Below are positions 29,601 to 38,874 of a stretch of 64,000 bases of DNA, one piece after another (positions within the stretch are counted from its first letter, which is position 1; every line of letters starts with the position of its first letter). The notes beneath the pieces are model-generated. The model ran no database searches, had not been told where the DNA came from, and worked only from the letters and a program-made list of their open reading frames with translations. Made by a program: the position numbers and the translations under genes. Location of the stretch: contig NZ_JAAAXJ010000002.1 of NCBI RefSeq assembly GCF_009910705.1, positions 186,001 to 250,000 on the forward strand, written 5' to 3'. Source of the stretch: Microvirga arsenatis (GTDB taxonomy: Bacteria > Pseudomonadota > Alphaproteobacteria > Rhizobiales > Beijerinckiaceae).

Positions 29601-30140
29601 ATGACCGATTCCGTGACCATCCGCCCGCTCACCCCGCACGAGGCCATGGAGCGGATCGGCGATCTTTCCGCCGTGCTCATCGACTGCGTCGAGGGCGGCG
29701 CCTCGGTGAGCTTCATGTCGCCCCTCACCCGGGAGCGGGCGGACGCTTTCTGGCGGGGAGTGGCCGAGGACGCTGCGGCTGGAGAGCGGATCGTGCTTGC
29801 CGCCCTGGATGATGCGAACGGCCGGATCGTCGGCACCGTGCAGGTCGTGCTCAAGCAGCCCGAGAACCAGCCCCACCGGGCCGACATCGCCAAGATGCTC
29901 GTCCACAGCGGGGCGAGGAAGCGCGGGATCGGGGCCGCCCTGATGCGGGCGGCGGAGGAAGCGGCTCGCGCGGCGGGAAAGACCGTGCTCGTGCTCGACA
30001 CGGTGACCGGCGGAGACGCCGAGCGTCTCTACGAGCGCATCGGCTGGATCAGGTCCGGCGTGATCCCGAACTACGCGCTCTGGCCGAAGGGCGGGCTCTG
30101 CGACACCACCGTGTTCTACAAGCAGATCTCCTCTGCCTGA
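29601..30140 (+). CDS. GNAT family N-acetyltransferase
   Basis: The 179-residue acetyltransferase shows the acetyl-CoA-binding segment VHSGARKRGIGAALMRAAEEAAR (motif A, the R/Q-x-x-G-x-G/A pattern) and the C-terminal LVLDTVTGGDAERLYERIGW. It resembles acetyltransferases that inactivate toxic amines or small antibiotics, but the substrate is unknown. It is eight bases from the XRE-cupin regulator, its probable controller. Confidence 0.85.
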   Translation: MTDSVTIRPLTPHEAMERIGDLSAVLIDCVEGGASVSFMSPLTRERADAFWRGVAEDAAAGERIVLAALDDANGRIVGTVQVVLKQPENQPHRADIAKMLVHSGARKRGIGAALMRAAEEAARAAGKTVLVLDTVTGGDAERLYERIGWIRSGVIPNYALWPKGGLCDTTVFYKQISSA

Positions 30141-30282
30141 TCCCGCCGCGGGCGATGACCGGGAACGGGCTCGCCTGAGGTCCGTCCTCCCGCTATACAA
30201 TAGCCTCATAGGCCCTGGCGGCGCAGTCATGCTATCGCCTGCCGGAACCCATCCGCTTTCATCATCACCAGACTGATCGATC

Positions 30283-31050
30283 ATGGACTTTTCCACTGCG
30301 GCGCTGCTCGCCGCCTCGGGCCTGGCGGCCGGCCTCGTCAACGCCATTGCGGGCGGCGGCACCTTCTTCACCTTCTCCGCCCTCCTCGCCGCCGGACTCC
30401 CGCCCGTGGTCGCCAATGCCACCAGCGCGGTCGCCGTCACGCCGGCCAATCTGTCGAGCGCCTGGGCCTACCGGCGGGAGCTCGCCGCCAACATCCGCCG
30501 CTTCGCGGCGCTGGGGATCGTCAGCCTCATCGGGGGCCTGGGCGGCGCCTACATCCTCACCGTCACCAACAACGATGCCTTCCGGCAGCTCGTGCCGTGG
30601 CTGCTGCTGTTCGCCACCCTTCTCTTCGCCGCAAGCCCGAAGATCGTGGCGCTCGCGCGCACCATCGGCAAGCAGGAGGGCAAGCACCCCTCCGCCAGGG
30701 CCTGGGCGGCCGGTCTCGCCTTCATGCTGGGCGTCGCGGTTTATGGCGGCTTCTTCGGCGCAGGCATGGGCATCGTCATGCTGGCCGCGCTCGCGATCAC
30801 GGAGGGCGACGACTTCCACCTGATCAACTCCGCCAAGCATCTCTGCTCGACGCTGATCCAGCTCATCGCGGTCGTCCTGTTCATCGCGAAAGGGCTCGTG
30901 AGCTGGCCCGAGACGCTCATCGTCGGCGCGGCCTCGGTGATCGGCGGCTATCTCGGCGTCGTCTTCGGGCGGCGCCTGCCGGCAGGCGTGATCCGCTGGC
31001 TCGTGATCGCGGTGGGGGCCGCACTGACACTGTATTTCTTTGTCGCCTGA
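30283..31050 (+). CDS. TSUP family transporter (TauE/SafE sulfite exporter-like)
   Basis: This 255-residue inner-membrane protein has about eight hydrophobic helices and the typical TSUP sequence start (LAAGLVNAIAGGGTFFTF, with the N-A-I-A-G-G-G-T pattern). The second half-repeat is FYGGFFGAGMGI-like (VYGGFFGAGMGIVMLAAL). Family members export sulfite or sulfoacetate or move organosulfur anions. A TATACA box at about 30193 could be its promoter. Confidence 0.9.
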   Translation: MDFSTAALLAASGLAAGLVNAIAGGGTFFTFSALLAAGLPPVVANATSAVAVTPANLSSAWAYRRELAANIRRFAALGIVSLIGGLGGAYILTVTNNDAFRQLVPWLLLFATLLFAASPKIVALARTIGKQEGKHPSARAWAAGLAFMLGVAVYGGFFGAGMGIVMLAALAITEGDDFHLINSAKHLCSTLIQLIAVVLFIAKGLVSWPETLIVGAASVIGGYLGVVFGRRLPAGVIRWLVIAVGAALTLYFFVA

Positions 31051-31180
31051 ATTTGGTAACTATGCGCGAAAGCGCGCGAGGCCGCGCAGCTTTTTGCCGG
31101 CCTCTGCCCGATTCACGCCACAAGCATGCTCCTTTCTGCGAAGGCTCGATTCCGAAGCTCTTGCCGAAAAGGACATCATC

Positions 31181-31633
31181 GTGGCTGAATCAACCAACCT
31201 GTCAGGACTCGACGGAACGCAATCGGTCAGCGCTCTCGGTCTGCGATGGGCTGCCCTGCGCGGCATGCTGAACTCGCCGCTGATCATGGCCGACGAACAA
31301 CGTTCGCTGCGCGAGGAGCTGCTGCGCGAGCTCGCTGCCATCGAGCGCGACTTCGGCGACCTTCCCTCGCGCAACACCATGGAGGTCTCGGCGAAGCTCG
31401 ACATCGCAAAATCGGCCTTGCGCGAGCGCGTCGAGGGCGGAGAGACCTGGCTCGTCGATCTCATCGACAGCATCCAGGCCGACCTCCACTCGCTTCATGC
31501 GAAGGCTCCCGCGGCGGCAGCCTCGCATGGCCGGTCTCCTGCCAATCTGACCCGGCCTCACCCGCAACGGCCTGACGACACGGCGGGTTCGACGGCAACA
31601 AACGCCGAGACGGGAACATCCTCCGCCGCATGA
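31181..31633 (+). CDS. Conserved hypothetical protein (150 aa)
   Basis: GTG 31181, preceded by AAAAGGACATCATC, begins a 150-residue protein. It has a helical central part (MADEQRSLREELLRELAAIERDFGDLP, then SAKLDIAKSALRERVEGGE) and a disordered Ala/Thr-rich tail. No signal peptide or membrane segment is seen. The open frame upstream reaches into the transporter gene but lacks coding character. Function unknown. Confidence 0.6.
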   Translation: MAESTNLSGLDGTQSVSALGLRWAALRGMLNSPLIMADEQRSLREELLRELAAIERDFGDLPSRNTMEVSAKLDIAKSALRERVEGGETWLVDLIDSIQADLHSLHAKAPAAAASHGRSPANLTRPHPQRPDDTAGSTATNAETGTSSAA

Positions 31634-31700
31634 CGACGCTGCGCCGCGTCCGGTTCGTTCCGGCGCGGCGCAGCGCATGGGGATCTGAAACGTTCCTGCG

Positions 31701-32744
31701 CTACACCAGACCCGGATCGATGGCGCTTCTGCGTTCGAGCCATGCCGGAACGGGCAGGTTCCTGGACCGCAGGAACTCCGGATTGAACAGCTTGGACTGA
31801 TAGCGTGTGCCGTAATCGCACAGCACGGTCACGATGGTGTGCCCCGGGCCGAGATGTTTCCCGAGCTGAATGGCGCCGGCCACGTTGATGCCGGACGAGC
31901 CGCCGAGGCAGAGGCCCTCGTGTTCGAGAAGGTCGAAGATCACCGGCAGCGCCTCCTCGTCCGGGATCTGAAAGGCCGCGTCGATGACGGCGCCTTCCAG
32001 GTTCTTCGTGACACGCCCCTGCCCGATTCCCTCGGTGATCGACGAGCCGGCGGCTTTCAGCTCGCCCGTCGTCACCCAGCTGGCGATGGCCGAGCCCATC
32101 GGGTCGGCCAGGGCGACGGCAATGCGTGGATTGCGCTTCTTCAACGCCGCACCGACGCCGGCAAGCGTGCCGCCCGTGCCGACAGCGCAGATGAAGGCAT
32201 CGATTTTTCCGCTCGTCTGCTCCCAGATTTCAGGCCCGGTCGTTTCGATATGCGCCTGCCGGTTCGCCAGGTTGTCGAACTGGTTGGCCCAGATCGCGCC
32301 GTTGGGCTCGGTCGCGGCCAGGCGCTCGGCCAAGCGGCCTGAGACCTTCACATAGTTGTTGGGATTGGCGTAGGGCACCGCCGGCACCTCGATGAGCTCG
32401 GCGCCTGCGAGCCGCAGCATGCTCTTCTTCTCCTCGCTCTGCGTTTCGGGAATCACGATCACGGTCCTGAAGCCCATCGCATTGGCGACGAGCGCGAGGC
32501 CGATGCCCGTGTTGCCGGCCGTGCCCTCGACGATGACGCCGCCCGGTCGCAGCGCGCCGCGCTTCACCGCGTCCCGGATGATGAACAGGGCCGCGCGGTC
32601 CTTCACCGACTGCCCGGGATTCATGAACTCGGCCTTGCCGAGGATCGTGCAGCCGGTGAGCTCGGAGGCGCGGCGCAGCTTGATCAGGGGTGTGTTGCCG
32701 ATGGCGGCGGGAATGTCGGGCGTGATCATAGAGGGCTGGTCCAT
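31701..32744 (-). CDS. cysK: Cysteine synthase A (O-acetylserine sulfhydrylase)
   Basis: This 347-residue PLP enzyme makes cysteine from O-acetylserine and sulfide. PLP Lys48 lies in GQSVKDR, the substrate loop is EGTAGNTG (73-80), and the phosphate-binding motif GTGGT is near the middle. It carries a C-terminal extension relative to the 310-residue E. coli enzyme, as is usual in alphaproteobacteria. It lies 23 bases downstream of oxyR on the same strand, which suggests co-transcription with the peroxide regulator. Confidence 0.9.
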   Translation of the reverse strand: MDQPSMITPDIPAAIGNTPLIKLRRASELTGCTILGKAEFMNPGQSVKDRAALFIIRDAVKRGALRPGGVIVEGTAGNTGIGLALVANAMGFRTVIVIPETQSEEKKSMLRLAGAELIEVPAVPYANPNNYVKVSGRLAERLAATEPNGAIWANQFDNLANRQAHIETTGPEIWEQTSGKIDAFICAVGTGGTLAGVGAALKKRNPRIAVALADPMGSAIASWVTTGELKAAGSSITEGIGQGRVTKNLEGAVIDAAFQIPDEEALPVIFDLLEHEGLCLGGSSGINVAGAIQLGKHLGPGHTIVTVLCDYGTRYQSKLFNPEFLRSRNLPVPAWLERRSAIDPGLV

Positions 32745-32767
32745 GGCTGGAGAATTTACCGACTTTC

Positions 32768-33676
32768 CTACGGTGCGGAATCCGGATCGTCACCCTTGAG
32801 CGAGCCGATCAGGGTGCCGAGAGCGAGAAAATCGCTCTTGCGGGTCGAGGTGCGCCGCCACGCCAGGCCGACAAGGCGCATGGGCGGATCATCGGGGAAC
32901 GGGATCAGGGCCACGCGCCGGCGGTCGACCTCCGTCTTCGCGCACAATTCGGGAAGCAGGGTGATGCCGTGACCTGCGGCCACCATCTGCATGATGGTGG
33001 TCAGCGAAGCGGCGCCGAGCGCCTTGCGCGCCTGCATGTTGGCGATCTGGCAGAACTGAAGCGCCTGGTCGCGCAGGCAATGGCCCTCTTCCAGGAGCAG
33101 CAGGCGCTCCTGTCCGATGCGGACGCGCAGATCGCCGCCCCTCCAGTCCTGCGCCGCCCGGCTCTGCACGGCGACGAGAAAACGATCCTCGAAAAGCGGC
33201 ATGGTTTCGAGCTGCGGCTGCTGAACCGGCAGGGCGAGCAGCACCGCATCGAGCTCGCCGCGAACGAGCTCCTCGACGAGGGCATTTGTCTGGCTCTCCC
33301 GGATCTGCAGGTCGAGCTGGGGATAGTGCTTGCCCACCTGGGTCAGGATGTCGGGCAGAAGGTAGGGAGCGATCGACGGGATGATCCCGAGGCGCAAGGT
33401 CCCGGTGAGGACGCCCTGATGCTGGCGCGCATAATCGGAGAGCTCGCGCACCTGGTTCAGGATGGCTTCCGCCCGCGCCGCGATCTCCTGGCCGACGGGC
33501 GTGATCGCGACGGCGCTGCCCCGGCGCTCGACCAACTCCACGCCGAGTTCGCGCTCCAGCTCCTTGATCTGCATGGACAGGGCCGGCTGCGTCACGGCGC
33601 ATTGATCGGCCGCCATGCCGAAGTGACGGGTGCGCGCGAGGGTTTCGAAATAGCGTAGCTGTCGAAGCGTGATCAT
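32768..33676 (-). CDS. oxyR: Hydrogen peroxide-sensing LysR regulator OxyR
   Basis: This 302-residue LysR protein has an N-terminal winged helix-turn-helix (about 2-60) and the redox pair of OxyR, Cys200 and Cys209 in EGHCLRDQALQFC, matching E. coli C199/C208. Peroxide oxidises these to a disulfide and the protein activates defence genes. It is divergent from the katA catalase gene, across a 95-base AT-rich operator region, and upstream of cysK. Confidence 0.94.
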   Translation of the reverse strand: MITLRQLRYFETLARTRHFGMAADQCAVTQPALSMQIKELERELGVELVERRGSAVAITPVGQEIAARAEAILNQVRELSDYARQHQGVLTGTLRLGIIPSIAPYLLPDILTQVGKHYPQLDLQIRESQTNALVEELVRGELDAVLLALPVQQPQLETMPLFEDRFLVAVQSRAAQDWRGGDLRVRIGQERLLLLEEGHCLRDQALQFCQIANMQARKALGAASLTTIMQMVAAGHGITLLPELCAKTEVDRRRVALIPFPDDPPMRLVGLAWRRTSTRKSDFLALGTLIGSLKGDDPDSAP

Positions 33677-33678
33677 GG

Positions 33679-33714
33679 ATTGATAAGATTATCTGATCGG
33701 TCCTTATAATCAAT
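33679..33714. promoter_or_regulatory. oxyR/katA divergent operator region
   Basis: ATTGATAAG (33679-33687) and CTTATAATCAAT (33703-33714) form an imperfect inverted repeat in an AT-rich stretch between the divergent genes. The place and symmetry fit an OxyR tetramer site controlling both genes. The match to the E. coli ATAG-based consensus is only partial. Confidence 0.5.
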
Positions 33715-33771
33715 ACAATTGGATCTTATCGGCCTGTCCCGGCATGGTGCGCCCACTCAAAGAGGACGACC

Positions 33772-35235
33772 ATGACGAAAACCACCATGACCACGACGGC
33801 CGGTGCGCCGATCGCCGACAACCAGAACAGCCTGTCGGCCGGCGCCCGCGGTCCGCTGCTGCTTCAGGACTATCAGCTGATCGAGAAGCTCGCGCACCAG
33901 AACCGGGAGCGCATCCCCGAGCGCGTGGTGCATGCGAAGGGTTCGGCCGCCTACGGCACGCTGACCATTACCAACGACATCACGAAATATTCGAAGGCCA
34001 AGGTCTTCTCCGACATCGGCAAGCAGACCGAAGTGTTTCTTCGCTTCTCCACCGTTGCCGGCGAGCGCGGCGCGGCCGATGCCGAGCGCGACGTGCGCGG
34101 TTTCGCGTTGAAGGTCTATACGGAAGAAGGCAACTGGGACATCGTCGGCAACAACACGCCGGTGTTCTTCATCCGCGATCCGCTGAAGTTCCCCGACTTC
34201 ATCCGCACGCAGAAGCGTCATCCCGCCACGAACCTGCGCTCGCCCACCGCCATGTGGGACTTCTGGTCGCTCAGCCCCGAGACCCTGCATCAGGTGACGA
34301 TCCTGTTCTCGGACCGGGGCCTGCCGCAGGGCTACCGCTTCATGCACGGCTTCGGCTCTCATACCTACTCGTTCATCAACGAGGCGAATGAGCGCTTCTG
34401 GGTGAAGTTCCACTTCAAGTCCCTGCAGGGCATCAGAACCTGGACGAATCGCGAGGCCGAGGCGGTGATCGCCAAGGACCGCGAGAGCGCCCAGCGCGAT
34501 CTCTACGAAGCCATCGAGAAGGGAGACTTCCCGCGTTGGAAATTCTGCGTCCAGATCATGCCCGAGACGGATGCGGAGAAAACCTCCTACAACCCGTTCG
34601 ACGTCACCAAGGTGTGGCCCCACGCGGATTACCCGCTGATCGAGGTCGGCATCCTCGAGCTCAACCGCAATGCCCAGCATTATTTCGCGGAAGTTGAGCA
34701 GTCCTCGTTCTCGCCGTCGAACATCGTGCCCGGCATCGGCTTCTCGCCGGACAAGATGCTCCAGGGCCGCATCTTCGCCTATGCGGATGCGCACCGCTAC
34801 CGGGTCGGCACCCATTACGAGGCGCTGCCCGTCAATCGGCCGCGCTGCCCGGTGCACCATTACCATGCCGACGGGGCGATGCTGTTCGACATCCCGAACC
34901 GGGGCAATGCCTATTACGAGCCCAATTCCTTCAACGGCCCGGTGCAGACGCCCCGCGCCGCGGAGCCGCCGCTCAAGATCTCGGGCGATGCCGACCGCTA
35001 CGACCACCGCGCCGGCAACGACGACTACACCCAGCCCGGCAATCTCTTCCGCCTCATGACTCCGGAGGAGCAGAACCGGCTCATGGACAACATCGCGGAG
35101 GCGATGCAGGGGGTGCCGGAGGAGATCGTGCGCCGCCAGGTCGTGCACTTCTACCTCGCCGACAAGGCCTATGGCCTCGGCGTGGCCGACCGCATGGGTC
35201 TCAAGGGCGCGGTGCTGATCCAGGCTGCGGAATAA
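33772..35235 (+). CDS. katA: Monofunctional heme catalase
   Basis: This 487-residue small-subunit clade catalase has the distal catalytic His54 ([11 protein letters not shown]), the distal Asn in GNNTPVFF (about 126-133), and the proximal heme ligand Tyr337 in [10 protein letters not shown]. It decomposes hydrogen peroxide in the cytoplasm. It is divergent from oxyR, its expected activator. A strong terminator follows. Confidence 0.97.
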   Translation: MTKTTMTTTAGAPIADNQNSLSAGARGPLLLQDYQLIEKLAHQNRERIPERVVHAKGSAAYGTLTITNDITKYSKAKVFSDIGKQTEVFLRFSTVAGERGAADAERDVRGFALKVYTEEGNWDIVGNNTPVFFIRDPLKFPDFIRTQKRHPATNLRSPTAMWDFWSLSPETLHQVTILFSDRGLPQGYRFMHGFGSHTYSFINEANERFWVKFHFKSLQGIRTWTNREAEAVIAKDRESAQRDLYEAIEKGDFPRWKFCVQIMPETDAEKTSYNPFDVTKVWPHADYPLIEVGILELNRNAQHYFAEVEQSSFSPSNIVPGIGFSPDKMLQGRIFAYADAHRYRVGTHYEALPVNRPRCPVHHYHADGAMLFDIPNRGNAYYEPNSFNGPVQTPRAAEPPLKISGDADRYDHRAGNDDYTQPGNLFRLMTPEEQNRLMDNIAEAMQGVPEEIVRRQVVHFYLADKAYGLGVADRMGLKGAVLIQAAE

Positions 35236-35263
35236 AACTCGAAAAGCCGTAGGGGCAGACGAG

Positions 35264-35293
35264 AACGGCCCGGGAGCGATCCCGGGCCGTTTT
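35264..35293 (+). terminator. Rho-independent terminator of katA
   Basis: AACGGCCCGGGA and TCCCGGGCCGTT form a perfect 12-pair stem with loop GCGA, followed by TTTGCTTT. It is 28 bases after the katA stop. Confidence 0.9.
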
Positions 35294-35323
35294 GCTTTGC
35301 GGCTTGAGTGCCATTCCCCGCGT

Positions 35324-36007
35324 TCAGAGCAGCCCCTCACCCAGCAGGAACGGATTGGTCTGCCGCTCCTGGCCGATGGTGCTCATGGGACCGTGGCCGC
35401 AGATGAAGGCGATGTCGTCGCCGAGGGGCAGGAGCTTGTCCTTGATCGAGCGGATCAGCGCCTTGCCGTCGCCGCCGGGAAGATCCACGCGCCCGACGGA
35501 ACCCTGGAAGATTACGTCGCCCACGATGGCGAAACGCTCGGCCTTCGACACCAGCACGACACTGCCTGGCGAATGGCCGGGGCAGTGCAGCACGTCGAGG
35601 ACGAGATCTCCGACCGTGACGGTATGGCCCTCGTTCAGCCAGCGGTCCGGGGTGACGGGGCGCGCCGGGATGCCGTAGGCCTGGCCCTGCTCGGCCAGGC
35701 GCTTGAGCAGGAAGTCGTCCGCTTGATGCGGCCCCTCGATGGCGACCCCGAGTTCCTCGCGCAGCTCCGCCGCACCGGCCGCATGGTCGATATGGCCATG
35801 GGTGAGAATGATCTTTTCGACGGCAGCGCCGCTCTGCGCAATGGCATCGCGGATGCGGTCGAGGTCGCCGCCGGGGTCGATCACGGCGGCCTTCCCGGTC
35901 TTCTCGCACCAGAGCAGGGTGCAGTTCTGCTGGAACGGCGTCACGGGAATGATGGCGGCGCGGACGTTGGGCACTCTGAGATCCTTCCTGCTGTCGGCCC
36001 CAGACAT
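35324..36007 (-). CDS. MBL-fold metallo-hydrolase (glyoxalase II-like)
   Basis: This 227-residue zinc hydrolase has the motif THGHIDHAAG (metal ligands of the HxHxDH type), a further His in LHCPGHSPGS, Asp in VGDVIF and a late His in CGHGP. It belongs to the short GloB/YcbL group, which hydrolyses glutathione thioesters. ATG 36007 gives the normal family start. It is divergent from the glutathione-dependent formaldehyde dehydrogenase across 107 bases, so a role on S-formylglutathione or S-lactoylglutathione is plausible but inferred. Confidence 0.88.
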   Translation of the reverse strand: MSGADSRKDLRVPNVRAAIIPVTPFQQNCTLLWCEKTGKAAVIDPGGDLDRIRDAIAQSGAAVEKIILTHGHIDHAAGAAELREELGVAIEGPHQADDFLLKRLAEQGQAYGIPARPVTPDRWLNEGHTVTVGDLVLDVLHCPGHSPGSVVLVSKAERFAIVGDVIFQGSVGRVDLPGGDGKALIRSIKDKLLPLGDDIAFICGHGPMSTIGQERQTNPFLLGEGLL

Positions 36008-36114
36008 AGGCTCTTGCGGCGGCGCTGGGAAGACGCGAGGGCCGGCCGCTTCCCTTGACCTTGCAGGACCCGGCTTCACATAGCCTCCCATCGAAGCCAA
36101 GCGAGGATACGGGC

Positions 36115-37227
<1,113 letters not shown>

Positions 37228-37240
37228 CCGAACGGGGCAG

Positions 37241-37268
37241 CGCGACTGTTTCACGGGAAACAGTCGCG
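37241..37268. promoter_or_regulatory. parS-like 16-mer within an 11-base inverted repeat
   Basis: TGTTTCACGGGAAACA at 37247-37262 differs by one central base from the bacterial chromosomal parS consensus TGTTTCACGTGAAACA, the ParB-binding site. It is embedded in a longer perfect inverted repeat (CGCGACTGTTT / AAACAGTCGCG, loop CACGGG). No T-tract follows, so it is not a typical terminator of frmA. Confidence 0.55.
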
Positions 37269-37285
37269 TCGGACGCGCGCCACGG

Positions 37286-37867
37286 TTATTTCCCGAACAG
37301 CTCCGGGTGCCGGAGCTGCAGGGCCTGGATCAGCACCAGGGTCTTCATGTCGGCAATGGCGCCCTCAGCCATGAGGCGCGTCAGCTCGTCGATGCCGATC
37401 TCCAGCACCTCGATCTCCTCGTGCTCGTCCGCGAGCCCGCCGCCCTCCCCGACCCGGTCGGCGGCCGAGTAGGGGGCGAGAAACAGGTGCAGCCGCTCCG
37501 TGGTGATCCCGGGGGCGGACCAGGCTGTCCCCACCCGCTCCAGGGTCCGGATCCGAAGGCCCGCCTCCTCCATGGCCTCGCGGCGGGCGCAGGCCTCCGG
37601 CTCGTCCTCGTCGAGCAGGCCCGCTACCGCTTCCAGGAAACCCTGGCGCCGCTCCACATGCATGACCGGCGCGCGGAACTGCCGGATCAGGATGACCTTG
37701 CGGGCTTCCGGATCGTAGGGCAGCACCGCGGCCGCATCGGCGCTGTTGAGGACCTCCCGGGCCATGGTGCGCCCATCCGGCATCTCGACCGTCAGCTTGA
37801 GAAGCCTGCGCCAGCCCTCGTAGAGGGTTTCGACCTGGGTGATCCGATAGCCTGCCACGTCCTGCAC
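37286..37867 (-). CDS. Nudix hydrolase, ADP-ribose pyrophosphatase type
   Basis: This 193-residue hydrolase has a complete Nudix box at 83-104 (G-x5-E-x7-REAMEEAGL), which binds magnesium and cleaves nucleoside diphosphate-X compounds. The N-terminal strand region, the RQFRAPV segment before the box and the overall length resemble ADP-ribose/ADP-sugar pyrophosphatases (NudF group). It is head-to-head with a SIR2 gene whose family makes ADP-ribose from NAD, so the two could work on the same metabolite. Confidence 0.9.
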   Translation of the reverse strand: MQDVAGYRITQVETLYEGWRRLLKLTVEMPDGRTMAREVLNSADAAAVLPYDPEARKVILIRQFRAPVMHVERRQGFLEAVAGLLDEDEPEACARREAMEEAGLRIRTLERVGTAWSAPGITTERLHLFLAPYSAADRVGEGGGLADEHEEIEVLEIGIDELTRLMAEGAIADMKTLVLIQALQLRHPELFGK

Positions 37868-37989
37868 TCTCCTGTTCGCCCACCTTACCCTACGACAACA
37901 CGCAAAACCCTCAAGTTATCCCTTCCCTCATGGTGAAGCTTGCGGGCCGGTTCGCGCGTTAAGGGCAGGACAGTGCAAGGAGAGTTGCC

Positions 37990-38814
37990 GTGCTGGAAGA
38001 CCTGGTTGCCGCCATCAGGAAGAAGCAGGCGATCCTGTTCGCCGGGGCCGGCGTGTCCATGACCGTCGGCCTGCCCTCCTGGAGCACCTTGATCGAGCAT
38101 ATCGCAGCCGAGCTGAAGATCGACCTTTCCGACTTCAAGGGCACGGACCTCAACTATCTGACGCTGGCCGAGTTCTACCGGCTCAAGCAGGGCAGCATCG
38201 GCCCCCTGCGCAGCTGGATGGACCGGAACTGGACCATTCCCGAGGACACCCTGAAGAAGTCCCGCGTCCACGAGCTCATCTGCAAGCTCGACTTTCCGAT
38301 TCTCTACACCACGAACTTCGACCGCAACCTTGAGACCGCCTACGACCTCCACGGCAAGGACTACGTGAAGATCGTCAATGCCAAGGATATCGCCCGCATC
38401 CGCGAGGGCGTGCCGCAGATCGTGAAATACCACGGCGATTTCGACGACGACGGCTCCATCGTCATCGCGGAGACCGACTATCTGGAGCGTCTGTCCTTCG
38501 AATCGCCCCTCGACATCAAGTTCCGCTCGGACTCGCTGGGGAAGACCATCCTGTTCATCGGCTACAGCATGACGGACCTCAACATCCGCTTTCTCATGCA
38601 CCGGCTCTGGAAGACCTGGGCCGGCTCCGGCTACGAGCGGGACCGGCCGCAATCCTACGTCTTCATGCTGCGCGCCAACCCCGTCGAGCAGGCCGTTCTG
38701 GAACAATGGGGCCTGCAGGTGCTGATGGAGCGGGACTGTCCGCCCGAGGAAGCCCTCGAGACCTTTCTGGCCAAGCTGTACAGGGCCGTCGAGAAGGACG
38801 AGGGCGGGGTCTGA
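37990..38814 (+). CDS. Stand-alone SIR2-family protein (NAD-hydrolase-like)
   Basis: This 274-residue single-domain protein has SIR2 NAD-site motifs: FAGAGVS at 17-23, YTTNFDRN at 106-113 (in place of the TQN of deacetylases) and KYHGD at 146-150 with the candidate catalytic His148. The zinc-binding Cys cluster of true deacetylases is missing. It thus belongs to the SIR2-like group used as NAD-depleting effectors in several phage defence systems. GTG start with AAGGAG upstream. It is divergent from the Nudix gene, with an AmpG-like transporter gene 60 bases downstream. Whether it is defensive or metabolic is not known. Confidence 0.85.
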   Translation: MLEDLVAAIRKKQAILFAGAGVSMTVGLPSWSTLIEHIAAELKIDLSDFKGTDLNYLTLAEFYRLKQGSIGPLRSWMDRNWTIPEDTLKKSRVHELICKLDFPILYTTNFDRNLETAYDLHGKDYVKIVNAKDIARIREGVPQIVKYHGDFDDDGSIVIAETDYLERLSFESPLDIKFRSDSLGKTILFIGYSMTDLNIRFLMHRLWKTWAGSGYERDRPQSYVFMLRANPVEQAVLEQWGLQVLMERDCPPEEALETFLAKLYRAVEKDEGGV

Positions 38815-38874
38815 TTGTCTACCGGCACCGCCCTGTGCCAATGTGGCGGCCTCGATCGAACGCAAGATGATTTC

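Noticed and set aside
33757-35340. 527-codon frame antisense to katA
   Set aside because: The catalase frame has complete active-site motifs; the antisense reading is a compositional shadow.
37241-37268. The inverted repeat after frmA as a rho-independent terminator
   Set aside because: The stem is strong but no T-run follows on either strand; a parS-like site explains its core better, although a secondary role in ending transcripts is not excluded.
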